This document shows, in pieces, positions 1-12,058 of a DNA stretch of 64,000 nucleotides; the first letter of the stretch is position 1, and the number at the start of each line of letters is the position of its first letter. The stretch is from Pezicula radicicola. Lineage: Eukaryota > Ascomycota > Leotiomycetes > Helotiales > Dermateaceae. The position numbers and the translations under genes were made by a program. The stretch spans positions 310,001 to 374,000 of the forward strand of contig PDUO01000026.1 of assembly GCA_003008705.1 (NCBI GenBank), written 5' to 3'. The notes below the pieces were generated by a model. The model was not told where the DNA came from and did no database searches. It worked only from the letters and a program-made list of their open reading frames with translations.

Positions 1-3000
1 CCTGGTTCCTCGCCAGCTTGGTATCATGATCGACACTCTGACTATATATGCCAGTGGAGGTAAGTTTTTCAGTTCCTCAAACAATTTGATTTTCAAAACG
101 CATTCCATTGGGAAATTGCTAATAATCACAGAAAATCGAAACGTTAATATATGGCTTCCTGTCATCACATATACGGTTCTGCTATTTATAAGTGGTGGGG
201 CTTGTATAGGCTGGCTGCGAAAATGGCTCTGGCTACCACTGGAGCAGTATTCCTATGACGCTCTGAGTACTGCATCCCATGCACACATCATGAGCCTGTC
301 GTCGGATTTCCATGACAGCAAGACATCGTCGGATCTGAGTCAAGCAATTGCTGGGGGTAAGTTCTTCCCACTTTCATTTACACAAGCTGACTCAATTACC
401 AGGCCGCTCTGTCTCTGACTTACTCGACACTGTATGCTTCCAGGTCCTCCCGATGTTTATCGATCTGAGTGTTGCATTTGCGTATCTCTGGAGTCTCTTT
501 GGGCCATATATGGGGTTCATTATGGCAACTACCACAATTACGTATCTTTACGTTACCACAAAAATGGTTGCAAGTCGAGCCGAGAAGAGACGCGAATTCA
601 TCACGGTGTACAGGAAAGAATGGACCGTGGGTCAGCAGTCACTTGATGGCTGGACTACCGCGAGTGTACGATCTCCGACATCCCTTCTGAAATGTGCTCA
701 CTGACAGTTAAATAGCTATTCAACATGATCCCTTATGAACGAAAACGATATCAAAGTGGTAGGTCCTTTATTGACTTTGTCCAAAATGATATCCTCAGTT
801 AAAATCACACTGCCCAACCCAATGATCGAGAGGCCGAATCAAAAGCTCTCACCCCCTTCCTTCTCAATAACCCCCAAACTCCATCCCAGTACCAAGCTGA
901 GTGTGCCACGAGGAATGCCCTCACCTCGTGCAAGTCATCAACTAACGAATTTTACGTAGCTGTTAAGGACCACATGCAATCAAAGAAAATCTATGAGCTG
1001 TCGACACAGGCAAGTGGTGCCGCTCAGGGATTGGTAATGACCTTTGGTCTGCTCGGCGCGCTCTATCTAGCCGTCTATCAAGTTGTAAATGGCGAGAAGA
1101 CAGTTGGACAGTTCGCCACTCTGTTGAGTTATTGGGCGCAGCTTCAAGGTAAGACTCAATTGTCCCATTCATGCTCCATCGACACGCCAGAATTTGAGAG
1201 ACCACTATATTGAGTTGCTATTGCAAAAGTTATGGTTGAGACGAGTCGGCGGGATGTTTTTACGCTTTATCTGAAGCAATCAATATTGCGAGCTTGAGTG
1301 CTCAGTTGAATACAGTCTTGAATTCCTGCAGTCGCTAACCACTTTCAGGACCACTCGTCTTCTTTAGCACTGTCTACAGAAGCATATCTTACAGTTTGAT
1401 GGATGCCGAACGTTTGCTCGAGTTATTTCAGACGAAACCATCTATTAAAGATATTCCAAATGCGAAGCCGATCAAATTCAGTAAAGGCAAGGTTGAGTTT
1501 GACCAAGTCTCTTTTGCATACGACGACAGAAGACCAACGCTGAAGAATGTCAGCTTTGTCGTCCCATCTGGAAAAACCGTCGCTCTCGTTGGTGAGACTG
1601 GCGGAGGGAAGTCAACGCTTCTTAAATTGATCGATAGATTCTATGATGTCAAAGCTGGAAGCATTCGCATCGATGGCCAGGATCTCCGCGATGTCACTCT
1701 GAGCAGGTATGTTGTGGCTCACGAGTAAAATTGAATCTCACTAATTAGAACTTGATAGTCTTCGCGAGAAGATCGGTGTAGTCCCGCAAGACCCAATGCT
1801 GTTCAACGACTCCATCATGAACAACGTTCGCTATGCGAGACAAAACGCAAGCGACAAGGAAGTCTACGAGGCCTGTAAGGCAGCTGCCGTTCATGACAAG
1901 ATAATGTCCTTCCCAGATGGTTACAACTCTAAGGTCGGAGATAGAGGCGTCAAGGTTTCTGGGGGTGAAAAGCAACGAATTGCTATCGCTCGTGCTATAT
2001 TGAAGCAGCCCGAGATCATTTTGCTCGATGAAGCTACCAGTGCTGTTGATACTGAAACCGAACAGATGATCCAGGAGGGCCTCAAGGCTCTGTGCACGGA
2101 TAGAACTACCTTCATTGTTGCGTAAGCTTACCATCAAACCATTCAACTTATGGCATCACTAACAACGAGCAGCCATCGTCTTTCGACTATCATGCGAGCT
2201 GACCATATATTGGTCATTATGAACGGCGAAATTGCTGAACAGGGTCACCACAAGGACCTTTTGGTTTCGAAGGGAAAGTATTATGATCTTTGGACAAAGC
2301 AGATTTTTCTGAGACCTTCTGATCGCTCTCGTTCTCGGAGTCCAAAGAAGCAACAGGGCGATATTGTCAACGATTTAGGCGCAGATCAACACAAAGCCGA
2401 GATAAAGAAAGCAGACGTTCAGAACAAGGCGAATCAGCTTCAAGCAAAGAAGGATGCTGCAATCTCAAACACTGATGGGACGAAATACGAGGGTGGAGAT
2501 CACAAGAAAGAGGTGAGCTCCGCAACCTTTACTAATTACTAATCTATCTGACAAAGTTCAAGGGATCGAAGTTGAGACCGGATGTTCCAGCCTTCGTTCC
2601 ACGTCTGCCAGAGTCATCCGAGACAGCCCATACTTGCAAAGAGCACTCCAAGAAGGAAAAATCCCCCAAGAAACCTGAAAAGCGTCCCAAGAGGAGTACG
2701 GCTGGAACTGATGGTATGTGAACTAATGACTCGAAGGGGATTTGCAGTAAAGCTATGGATCATAGAGGTAGTTCAAGTTCTTAGGCCGAGTGGCTAAGAA
2801 ATGACACCCAAGTCACCAAAACCTGGTTGAGATTCATCTTCTAACACCCAACTAGATACTTTACAGTCAACTGCCGAAGAGTCAAGCTCTGCAGGTCCTT
2901 CAAAGGAACCGGTTACCGATGGAGAGGCGGATGGAGTTGAAAAGCCCAAAGCCAAGCGCAGTCGATATGGCAGAAGAAATCAGGCGAAGAGCGAACCCTC

Positions 3001-3402
3001 AAGTCGTGCTCAATACTCTACCGACGGTGCCCAGGATTCTGAGATGACCGCTGGCAGTTCGGGCGAGGGACTTGCTACTACAGAAAACTCCTCGGCACAG
3101 CGTCGTCGAGTTTCAGCTCCAAGTGAGCCGCCAGTCGATGGTCGTATCACCCGTAGTCGCCGTAATCGTCATTGGCGATTGAAGAATCGTGCCGCAGAAA
3201 ATGGATCTTCAACTCCAGGTACTTCTGGTGAGGCATCTTTGGATGGTATGTTTCCAATATTATTATTCTTGCGTTGATCCAACTAAGTCATGGACTCGCA
3301 GGTTCGCACGAGACTCAAAACACCACAGTTCATAATACCACCCCGGTTGAGTCCGCTGCAGCTTCCACGTCGGCAAATGTAAGGTTCGCGCCAGGCTTTT
3401 AG
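1..3402 (+). CDS. HMT1-type ABC half-transporter, 5' end outside the window
   Basis: ATP-driven half-transporter of the heavy-metal tolerance type (S. pombe Hmt1/mitochondrial Atm1 group), expected in the vacuolar membrane exporting thiol-metal conjugates. Eleven exons can be joined in frame: up to 59, 132-356, 403-665, 716-758, 960-1148, 1349-1706, 1759-2121, 2173-2512, 2557-2713, 2856-3245, 3302-3402. The first five and the start of the sixth carry the transmembrane domain ([48 protein letters not shown]). The nucleotide-binding domain follows: Walker [11 protein letters not shown] loop VVPQDP, signature [14 protein letters not shown], Walker [11 protein letters not shown] and H loop IVAHRLST. 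The C-terminal tail is long, basic and Ser/Lys-rich and ends in FAPGF. Two introns of about 200 nt (759-959, 1149-1348) stand out among ~50-nt ones. The N-terminus lies upstream of base 1. Family assignment is strong; the metal substrate is inferred from the family. Confidence 0.9.
2776..2798. other. Hairpin-forming inverted repeat inside an ABC gene intron
   Basis: Within the 142-nt intron 2714-2855, TTCTTA and TAAGAA flank GCC-GAGT-GGC with one bulged G, giving a possible 9-bp stem and 4-nt loop. The core GGCCGAGTGGC looks like the D arm of Leu/Ser tRNAs, but no acceptor, anticodon or T arm accompanies it. No function can be assigned. Confidence 0.4.
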
Positions 3403-6400
3403 AGGCCGTGTATAGTAATCACAGTAAGTTATCTTTCAATTATCAACTTTGTTCGCGTAATTGGACACATTTCTGACTGTGTTCAAAGTTCAGTAAGGAT
3501 TCATTCCACATTCATATTATGGCAAGCACAAATATGATACTTCTCACGTCTATTTCATTCTGCAGGCTCTTTTACTCTTTTAGAAAGATGAAAACATGGG
3601 ATACGGGATACACAAATTATGGAGCATTTGATGCATAGATTTTCAAGGCTTGGGAGGCACACGTACGTCTGCGAAGCGTGCAAAGCGTGCATAATGTCGA
3701 ATTATTGGCGCCGGGGAGAGGCATGGGGATATGAAAATCGGTCTGCATTCTGTACGTATAAATAAGGAAATACAAAAACTTACATCTTATGTTTGTGCTA
3801 TTCGGATTACTCTTGTGGAGTCAACCGACGGGTCCAGTTGAATTGAGCAAACTTTCATTTTATGAACCGTTGCAAGAGATGGCGCAGTTGTCCCGATAGA
3901 CTTTTTGCCCGCTCGGTGCGGAGTTCATCCATCTGATGAATCAAATTGATAGCGTTTTATACTTTTTTGAGGAACTAATGCGAGTGCCTTTTAAAGTTAT
4001 GCTGTGGGTGACATGACTTGAATGTGGCGGAAAAAGCAACAAGCAGCTTGTTTTCGATTATCGATGATGGAAAAAAAAAGCAAAAACAACAGCAATATCG
4101 TAGCACGGCACGCTTCATCGGCCCGTAGCGACAAGGCCATGAGGCGACCTAAACCCTACCGAACCGTAGTAAAGATACCGCCTACCTATCTTACGTATAA
4201 GGATTGCGTACTCACTATTCGTTAGCTCGACTCGAATAGAACAATATCTTCTATGAATCACTTCTTTCCACCCTGTAGGAGTTGCGAAAGGTGAATATCA
4301 GTCTGATTTTGCTAGTACGAACGTGGGCACTTGGGAGTGATTTTGGGTCTCGGTTGTTTGAGGCGTGAGGGTGTGATGGTGGATGACTCTCTAGAAATAT
4401 GGTAAAGTATGATACAAGATGGTATCACAGGGTGCTTGCGAGATCGATTCGATCGATCTGAGACTTTCGAGTAGACTGTAGTGGACTTTTACTCATTTCG
4501 TATAGAGTCCCTGATCTTGATTTGTGGGTAGTTGGATGGAGAAAGAGAAAGGGAGGAGTGTGAGTGGTGGACTAAGTCCCCAACCGCTTCGGGCCGGCCG
4601 CCGTGGTCTCTGAATAATGAACTTCCGTAAATGAACGGTAAGCCGTTTTTCTTCGTTTTGTACTACGGAGCGTAGTCTTTATCGGGGTTTGATGCGGGGA
4701 GGTTTGATTGGTGGCCTCGATTTTATGAATCGCTTTTTTTAACCGACGATTACTTGATTTTGCTGTTTTAGAGCGGCGGAGGGAGCTAGAATTGCTGTTT
4801 TGTGTGACTGTGGGATGATGATAATGATGGATGGGATATAATGTGATATGATGGGGATTTTGGTGGGTTTTATTGGGTGTTGGTGAATACGGAGGGAGTA
4901 ATGGTGATGGAATGATTTTTTTTTTATAGATTAGAGTTAAGCAGTCGGGATGGTTAAAGTTTTGATACGGTACGATATGTGGGGGGTTGAGCGCATTTAC
5001 CGCTTTTTTGATGCGATAGATCTGGAGGATGTGCTTTTGAGATCCATATGTCGTGCTCCCTTAGGTTACTGTAGGTAAGTACAGTAAATTGAGTGAGATC
5101 CGGCTTAGATATGGGCGGGATCCAAGTCATCTCCCACCGTCAACGTCTCTCTCCTCAAGAAGCCGGTCGTCCGACCTCGGCTACAGGATCACAAGCTTGT
5201 GCAAGTCTATAAAGTATAATAAACTCAGGAGGGTATGCTTACCCGGAACCTGGATTTTGAGATGGTTGTCGATGTGTGTGTGCGAACTATGTTGTTGGGA
5301 GGCACAGTACATGTGCTGTACCGTACCATACCATACAGTTGAATGTGCAGTATATGTATGCATAAATACGAAAGTATGTCGGTTATGTAAGTATGTGTAT
5401 GTAGGCCAGGGTTTTCTGTGGGGGTGGTGGTGGTGGTGGTGGTGTTTAATGACGGTGTTAATATTCCGTAGTGGTGGTGTCATGACTTGGAGGATAATTC
5501 AATGAAAGGAAGGAACATGGTATCGTCCCGGAGCCTACGGGAACTCGGATGCCGAACCGGGAAAGTATCTTGTACCGCTTTCGTACTTTTGCAGCTGCTT
5601 TATCGGCTAGGATGTGAAGCGATGGCCTTCTAACAAGCTATGGAATTTTTTGTTCTGCGGCCGGGTGCTACCGTATATTTCCTTTTTTACAGGTCTCCCC
5701 CTCGGGTAGGGGTTCAACGGGATTTGAACCTTTGATGGCACTGGTGGAACTCTTATCTTCCCGCTGGAGCCGTATTGAGTAAAGTATATTTTTGCTTTTT
5801 ATTTATTGTCTTGTCTGCTGTTGACTCTTCTTGTCTCGAGACCTGGACGTGATCTGACTGATGAGCTGACAATGGCATCATGATATGGGCTTTTAAGGGT
5901 CTTCGTCGTCTAGATTGTGCTGGATTTTGTCAAAAGCCACGAGCCATTTTCAGCTGTCATGCTTCCCTACATGCTTGCTGTTTCGTCGCTTATTCTTTCT
6001 TTCTTTTCCTCAACAGTTACTGCATTTGAAACATACAAGAGATCATTCCAGATCCATCACCCCCCCTCCCCCAGATAGTAGAGCCTGGTGGGCTTCTTTT
6101 GCATTGTTCGTGCAAATGGAAGCATTCTTCTTCTTCGGAATCTTCCAATTCGATAGCTTAGCTTAGCTTTCTTGCGGCTATGTATGTATTTTACTAGTAG
6201 TACATTGTCCGTGCTCCACCGCATTCGCATAGAGAGATGAGACAACGGCTTGTCGATACAGCTGAAATATCCAGCTAGTTTCTATCTCTGTGCAGTATCG
6301 AGCACTCAGCAGACCAAGACGTCAAAGCCTAAAGGATCAGAAGCCGCTGAAAATGACTTGTCATGTTTCAATGACACACCAGCACCCTTGTCCTCCGTCC

Positions 6401-7569
6401 TTTCGTACGTACGGCACAAAAGAAGTTTCCCCATGCAAGCCGTCTGCCGTCTGTTCCCGTAAATTAGTTTAGATCCTACCTTTAGTCTTTTTTTCCATGC
6501 CGTCCGCCGGGCAAGGTCTACGGACCATGACACGGGATCCGAGTATAAAACTTACTTCGCACATTGCTCATTTCATGTTGTACAAAAGAGCTCACCGTGA
6601 GCAGATAATGATGTATTATGATAATTATTTTTCTTTCGATTGTCCCCTTCGGATCCCACTTTTCCCATTCCAAATCTCCTTTTCTTCCATTCTTACGCTC
6701 TGTCTGGCATGGAGAGGGAAATTCTTCAGGGTTCGGCTATTGAGTTTTTTGCTTTTTCTGCTCTTACTAATCTCTTTCACTGGTTTCTCGTTTCTTGTTT
6801 CCATTTTCCTCTGCCTTTTTGGCCTCTCTGTGCGACGTTGTACCGGTAATAATGGAAACCCGATGATAGATGGGTTCGAACGATGGGCAAGGTGTGATGT
6901 GCTACCGACAACGTGCGAGCAACGGTTCAAGGGACGAGGGACGAGGGACTTCCTTTTTGTGTGTACGTGCGTGCGTGCGTGTTGGCCACCCAGCACGGGG
7001 GTTTGATAGGTAGGGCGTACCAGCGTGAGTGGTTTTACCGGGGGAGTGGTTGCACAATTTATTACAATATGGAATCAGACTTGAACGAGCTCGTCTTGGG
7101 ATTTGCTGTGATCTTGGATCTTGGATTTTGTTTTGTTTTTTCTTTCATTCCCCTTGGGATGATGGCCTGTTTGTATCGTAATGGGTTCATGTCTGGCCAA
7201 GGGGTGGATTGTAAGTTAGGTATGAAAAGGTGTGGCATGGTTGGTTCCTCTCCCTTTTTTAGCTTCAATTGCTCGCCCATCTCGACCTCGGTCTTTTTTG
7301 TTTGTTACTGTTGTTGGATCTTTTGTGTGTCGTTGTCTTGTTCTTGTCTTATTATTTTCCAACCTTGGACTTATCGAAGGTACCACCAATTCACCCACCA
7401 GCCGTCGACAAACGAAGACCTTAGCTAAAGTAGGGTGTGTTGTGTTGATGGGATTGTCTGGGACCATCCATACTCTGCCACCTTGGTACTTACCGTGCTT
7501 TTACAAACCTTTGGAATGGATGCCTTCATCTTACATACACCTGGACAACAGGTTGGGAGTGATGTATAT
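3403..7569. other. 4.2 kb intergenic region without a supportable gene
   Basis: No open frame here has recognisable protein character or plausible splice structure. It holds a GGT-repeat G-rich tract (5418-5444), a GTGC microsatellite (about 6964-6981), T- and GT-rich stretches from 6480 onward, and a perfect 7-bp inverted repeat GGTTCAA/TTGAACC at 5710-5729. It probably contains the transporter's 3' UTR and the long upstream region of the small gene at 7570. Confidence 0.5.
5418..5444 (+). repeat. GGT microsatellite, G-quadruplex-prone
   Basis: A run of four or more G followed by seven or so GGT triplets gives many closely spaced G pairs on the plus strand. Such tracts can fold as two-tetrad G-quadruplexes; this is a sequence-only observation. 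Confidence 0.7.
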
Positions 7570-8101
7570 ATGATGCCTCAATCATCCACCACAAGGAGTC
7601 GAAAGTCTTCATCCTGTACCTCAGATTCTCAACTCCCAATTACTTCTTCCCCGCAAGATATGCTCATCAAGGACGTCCAAAGGAGCAGCAGCATCAACAG
7701 CATCGTCCCGACGATTCAAGACCTTCCTCAACAAGTGGGCTTCGAAATAACAATACAAAGTAAAGTCCAAGGTTATCTTTGTCTTTCTGAAAGTCTGGTT
7801 GATACGATGAGTGGCACTTCGGGATATTATAAATATCAATGTGCTTATTCGTCTCCTCCTTACAATTGTCCAAATTGGGTATGGGTTAATAACGCTGCTT
7901 GTGCTGCATGTCTTGTTCGTCGAACCTTCTAACTCATTCATTCCCTTAACCCTATTCTCCCTATAACTGACTTGAGATCTATAGGCTGATGGACGTTCTG
8001 CTAATGTGCAGCCGTCTGGTTCTTTCTATTCGAAGGAAGTGTGTGTGCCCAAGGTTGAGGGAGGCAGGGTTGTTTATGAAGTGAAAAGGGAGAAGAAGTG
8101 A
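7570..8101 (+). CDS. Small cysteine-containing protein, unknown function
   Basis: Two exons (7570-7914 and 7985-8101) give 153 aa. The splice restores a continuous C-terminal block: CAYSSPPYNCPNWVWVN, then AACAACLADGRS, then a basic tail ending VKREKK. Cysteines cluster as C-x9-C and C-x2-C in the middle, suggesting a small metal-binding or disulphide-stabilised fold. I recall similar NPNWVWVN-CxxC-xDGR proteins as uncharacterised conserved proteins in related fungi, but know no function. There is no signal peptide. The start is uncertain: ATGs at 7570 and 7573 are adjacent. An extra intron from 7760 (GTAAAG) to about 7810 is possible, because the codons there read poorly. The long T/G-rich sequence upstream may be a 5' leader. 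Confidence 0.55.
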
Positions 8102-9022
8102 TTGTACTTTGTTGCTTTTAGAAGGCTATTGATACGGAGGAAATGGGTTCTACCTGGCTATATTAGTGGTCAAGGGAAAAGAATACCCTGGATGAGGAAT
8201 CGAGCCAAGGAGAAGTAGGTCGAGGTGAATCAGTCAGTCGGTCTTTCGAGAATTTCTAAAGTGTGGGCAAAGCGGGAAAGTAACACGAAGTGTGGAAACA
8301 GCAACATGAAACTTAGGGTTGTAATTGGAAGAATGATTCGGGAGAGCAGGATAAGAAAGAACTTTAGAGGTTCAGCAAGAGATGTTTGAAAAGAAACATA
8401 ACATGCCGTTCAAAACCTTGCTGACTTTTCATGATATCTTTCCATCCAGTGCAATCCTTCAAATTGCTCCATGAGCCTCCACCCCCGCCTTCTTTTTCGG
8501 CTATTCGACGAATATTGAAAAACTACGAGGAGATTACCACATCTCTAAATAGGCTAGGCGAGGTGGCAATAAGCCATTCCCAAACACCGAAAAGGAATCT
8601 TGCACAATGTAACGTGTCTGGAGGGGTCCGGAGATCTTATAGATACCAAATCCACGTAACGAGTGTCCGAATAAGTGGGCAATAATCGATTGGGTACAGC
8701 AACTGTCTACTCTGAGATAGCCAGAATAATGAAAGCCGCTCATTAGTATTGTCTTGCTAAGATAGCCTTTTGAGGTTAGAATTGGTAACGTGCTTTGCGC
8801 TATTCAGATCGATGCCTTCTTGTGTCGGGTTCTTCGCTTAAGGCTAGACGAGGGCGAAGATGACAACCTTATTGCAGTCGGGGGGTTCCGTAGGCTGATG
8901 ATCGCAACGGCCCAACTAAGCATTGGGTTCACGCTCACAGTTGTGAGACGATGGAAGAATCTTCACCTTTTACAGAGTCTGGGTGTTACCTCTACTCGTC
9001 CTTTCCGCATTACTAGCGTAAT
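8102..9022. other. Convergent intergenic spacer
   Basis: Lies between the 3' ends of the small plus-strand gene and the minus-strand DIS3 gene. I see only short frames without protein character. It probably holds the two 3' UTRs. Confidence 0.5.
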
Positions 9023-12000
9023 CTATTTTCCACCCGTCTTCACCAGCTCCAATTTGACCTTTCTCTTCCCGGTACTCTCCTCCTTGACATCACTTATCCT
9101 CACGACAACCTTTTGAAATAGTTCCACCTCGACTTCCCTGCTACCACTCGTCCTTAGGATATATTCCTCTGCATCAAACGTGCTCTCTGGTTCCACATCT
9201 GCGAGGTCCCTTAGACGGATTAGAGATTCGATACCGAAACGTGGAACAAATACCACGAAGCCGTTCGAGAAGATTTTCATGACAAAGCCCTCCTCTTCGA
9301 CGATGCGGCCCTTGAGTGCCTGACCGACATAGTATTCGATGGACGCACGCCCAGCTTGCTGCGCATTACGGTGGCGAACGTTGATGTTCTTGCAAACAGC
9401 TTCGAGCTTGCCCTTGCTACGCACCGACGGCGCAACAGGTTCGTAATCAATAGCGGCCGCAAGCTGGCGATGCGCTACGAGATCGGCGTATCGTCGAATG
9501 GGCGACGTGAAATGTGTATAGATTTCTGAGGCAAGACCATAGTGTCGAAATTCTGGGTAGGCTTGGGTTCCTGAGCAAAAGTACTCGGCTGACATCATAC
9601 AACGAGTCGCCATGATGCGGACGAGTGTGTTGAAGAAGGGCTCTGTAGGATCAATGCAAGCGTCCAGGGAGTCCGCGAGTGCTTTGGAAGAGTCAACTCG
9701 TAGTTCTAGATTTCGTTTTACCTTGAGCTGGTTGGAAAGTTCTTCGAAGTTTGTCTTTGGTGGTGCACCATGCCGCCGAAGCATGGCGGTTTGGGGAAAT
9801 GCTTCATAGATCCTGGCGGCGACGCTCGTGTTAGCTAGCAACATGAATTCTTCGACCAGCGACATTGTATCTAGGTGCTTTTTGGTTTTGACGTCTATTG
9901 GGTCTGAGGTTTCGGATTCTGTTTCGACTTTGACTTCTGGTGAAGAGAGGCTCAAGGCTCCCGCATCCATGCGCTTCTGCTTGAATTTCTTGGAGAGCAT
10001 CATGAGGGTACGCATGGCGTTAGTTAAATCATCCTGTTGAGATGCGTCATCGACTCGTATTTGAGCTTGTTCATAGCTGAATGCTTCTCGCGACTTGATG
10101 ACGGACTTCGTGAAATCCGACTTGACGATTTCTGCATCTGGCGTGATCTCCCAGATAGCTGAAAACGCATATCTTTCGACGTACGGCTTCAAGGAGCATA
10201 AATCAGTCCCAAGTAGCATTGGCAACATATCAATACGTTTGTCTACAAGATATACTGTTGTACCTCGTATACTGGCCTCTGTATCCATTGCATTGTTAGG
10301 TTTGACGAAATGGGAGACATCTGCGATATGAACACCAACTTCAAAGTTGCCGTTTGGAAGCGGTCGTGCGTGTAAGGCATCATCGATATCCTGACAACCA
10401 ATTGGATCAATACTGCATATCTCGAGACCACGAAGGTCCCGTCGATCTTTCCAGCCTGGATCATCCAAACTTGGTGGTACTACCCAGTCATGACCTTCTT
10501 TCGGCAAACAGTCCAGGACTGCCTTGGGAAATGGCCGATATTGGACATCATACTCTAAGAGAAGGGCCTCGGTTTCTGCACCCTTCGTTTCGAGATCACC
10601 CAGAGAGCGAACGAAATGGCCAACAGGATATCTTGAATCTCTATCCCAAGAATCGATAGTGACTAAGACGCGCTTACCAAGGAGCTCACCTGCTTGGCGT
10701 GTCTTCACACGAATCTTTGGAATCCGCTTATCCATAGGAACCAAGAAAACCATTTGCTGCTTTCGACTTTGCTTTGCAGACTTGCTCACGGATGATTCGT
10801 CCACATGCCCAACATATTGCCTCCAGTTTCGCTTCACAATACCAACCACCCGGGCAGTGGGTTGTGGCCGACCCTCGGTACTGTTACTGTGAACCTTTTT
10901 GACCTCTTCTTGTAGTGCTCTTTTCTCCTTCTCCGTGACCACTGCCTCACCGTCCTCTACATCGGGATTCTCATTTTTGTTCATCGTTTCCTCTTCAATA
11001 ATCTTAGTGGATGGTTCTTTCCACTGATCCTTCGGTAGTATTTCAATGACGACAACATCCCCCTGAACAGATCTGTTGATGTTTTCTCTGCCTAGAATGA
11101 GGAGTGACTTGTCGAATGCAGGGACATTAACCGAACCCTCCAAATAGTTATATGGCGAGACGTTAAATATGCCTTGATGTAAAGTTCCATTCTTGACTCC
11201 GGTCATCATTTTTGATACCGAAAAGTATTCTTGATAAAGGTTTTCTGCAGCCTTGGCATCTCTTTCTTCACGATTTTCCTTTGCCACGCTAATCATATCC
11301 AACAACTGATCTGCATTCTCTAGCCCTTTGACATATTGGCTTAGTGAAGAGGCTTGTATGCCATCTTCTTTCGACTTTCGAAGGTTCTCTTTGTCGTCGC
11401 TGAGCATGACTACCGCCGGTGTAGTTTTGGAATTTCCTTTTGCCACTTTCACAGACTTTTTTAGATGTTCACTGTACCATTGTACTGCTCTGCGGACCGC
11501 CCTGTCATTCCGGTCATTTATTGATTCCCCAACATCGCGGACTACGTAGGTCTCTAGACGGAAGTCGTTGAAGAACACATAAAACCGTTTGTCCTCGCTC
11601 TTCGTCAACCCAATGAGGCGATTGTAAAGTGGCAGTGATCGATTGCGGAGTTCTTCAAGGACAGTCTGCAATATTACGACATCGTGGAAAGCTGAATCCT
11701 GCTCAAACAGGTCCATGGCATTGAGTAAAGCATTTGTATCCGGTATGAGGTAGTGCCCTTGAGGGAAGGTTTTAGTTCCTGCGGGCTTCACAGAGAGGAC
11801 AAATGGGACCACTAAGATATTGATCAGCAAAAACTACTTAGAAGATGAGTGCAAAAACTTACAAGTACCACTGGCATCCCGTGGAGCCTTTGCCTGACAG
11901 ACGGTACAGAGCTTTGATGAACATGGTATATCTTGGCGAAGATAAACCTCGCGCACAATCTTCTGAACCTTACCACTTTTTGTAGACCTTACATAGACCT

Positions 12001-12058
12001 TGCTTGATATGCTCGAGGCATACGGGTCTGATGCCAATGATCTTTTGAGGCTCGTCAT
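9023..12058 (-). CDS. DIS3: Dis3/Rrp44, catalytic 3'-5' exoribonuclease of the exosome
   Basis: Processive hydrolytic 3'-5' exoribonuclease and endonuclease subunit of the nuclear/cytoplasmic RNA exosome. Exon 1 is 11863-12058, a 51-nt intron follows (11812-11862), and exon 2 is 9023-11811; together 994 aa, normal for the family. The N-terminus has the Cys-containing segment IPCSSKLCTVC. The PIN domain begins about residue 85 (YLIPDTNALLNAMDLFE, with an acidic active-site residue in PDTN). Two cold-shock domains follow. The RNB domain has CSIDPIGCQDIDDALHARP, with the catalytic aspartates in DIDD at about residues 540-543, then GVHIADVSHFV. A C-terminal S1 domain includes EEEGFVMKIFSNGFVVFVPR. 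All key acidic residues look intact. It is divergent from the RSC7/SWP82 gene across a 3.7 kb spacer. Confidence 0.96.

Noticed and set aside
2776..2798. tRNA-Ser/Leu D-arm-like GGCCGAGTGGC
   Set aside because: Lies in an intron and has no other tRNA parts; it is explained as a hairpin.
5700..5775. tRNA-like sequence on the minus strand (GGTTCAAATCCC B-box resemblance)
   Set aside because: The motif is part of a simple GGTTCAA/TTGAACC hairpin; no matching acceptor, D arm or anticodon stem can be found.
6497..7428. Overlapping 170-codon plus-strand frames rich in Phe, Leu and Cys
   Set aside because: They arise from T/G-rich sequence; both overlapping frames look alike in composition, as expected for non-coding DNA.
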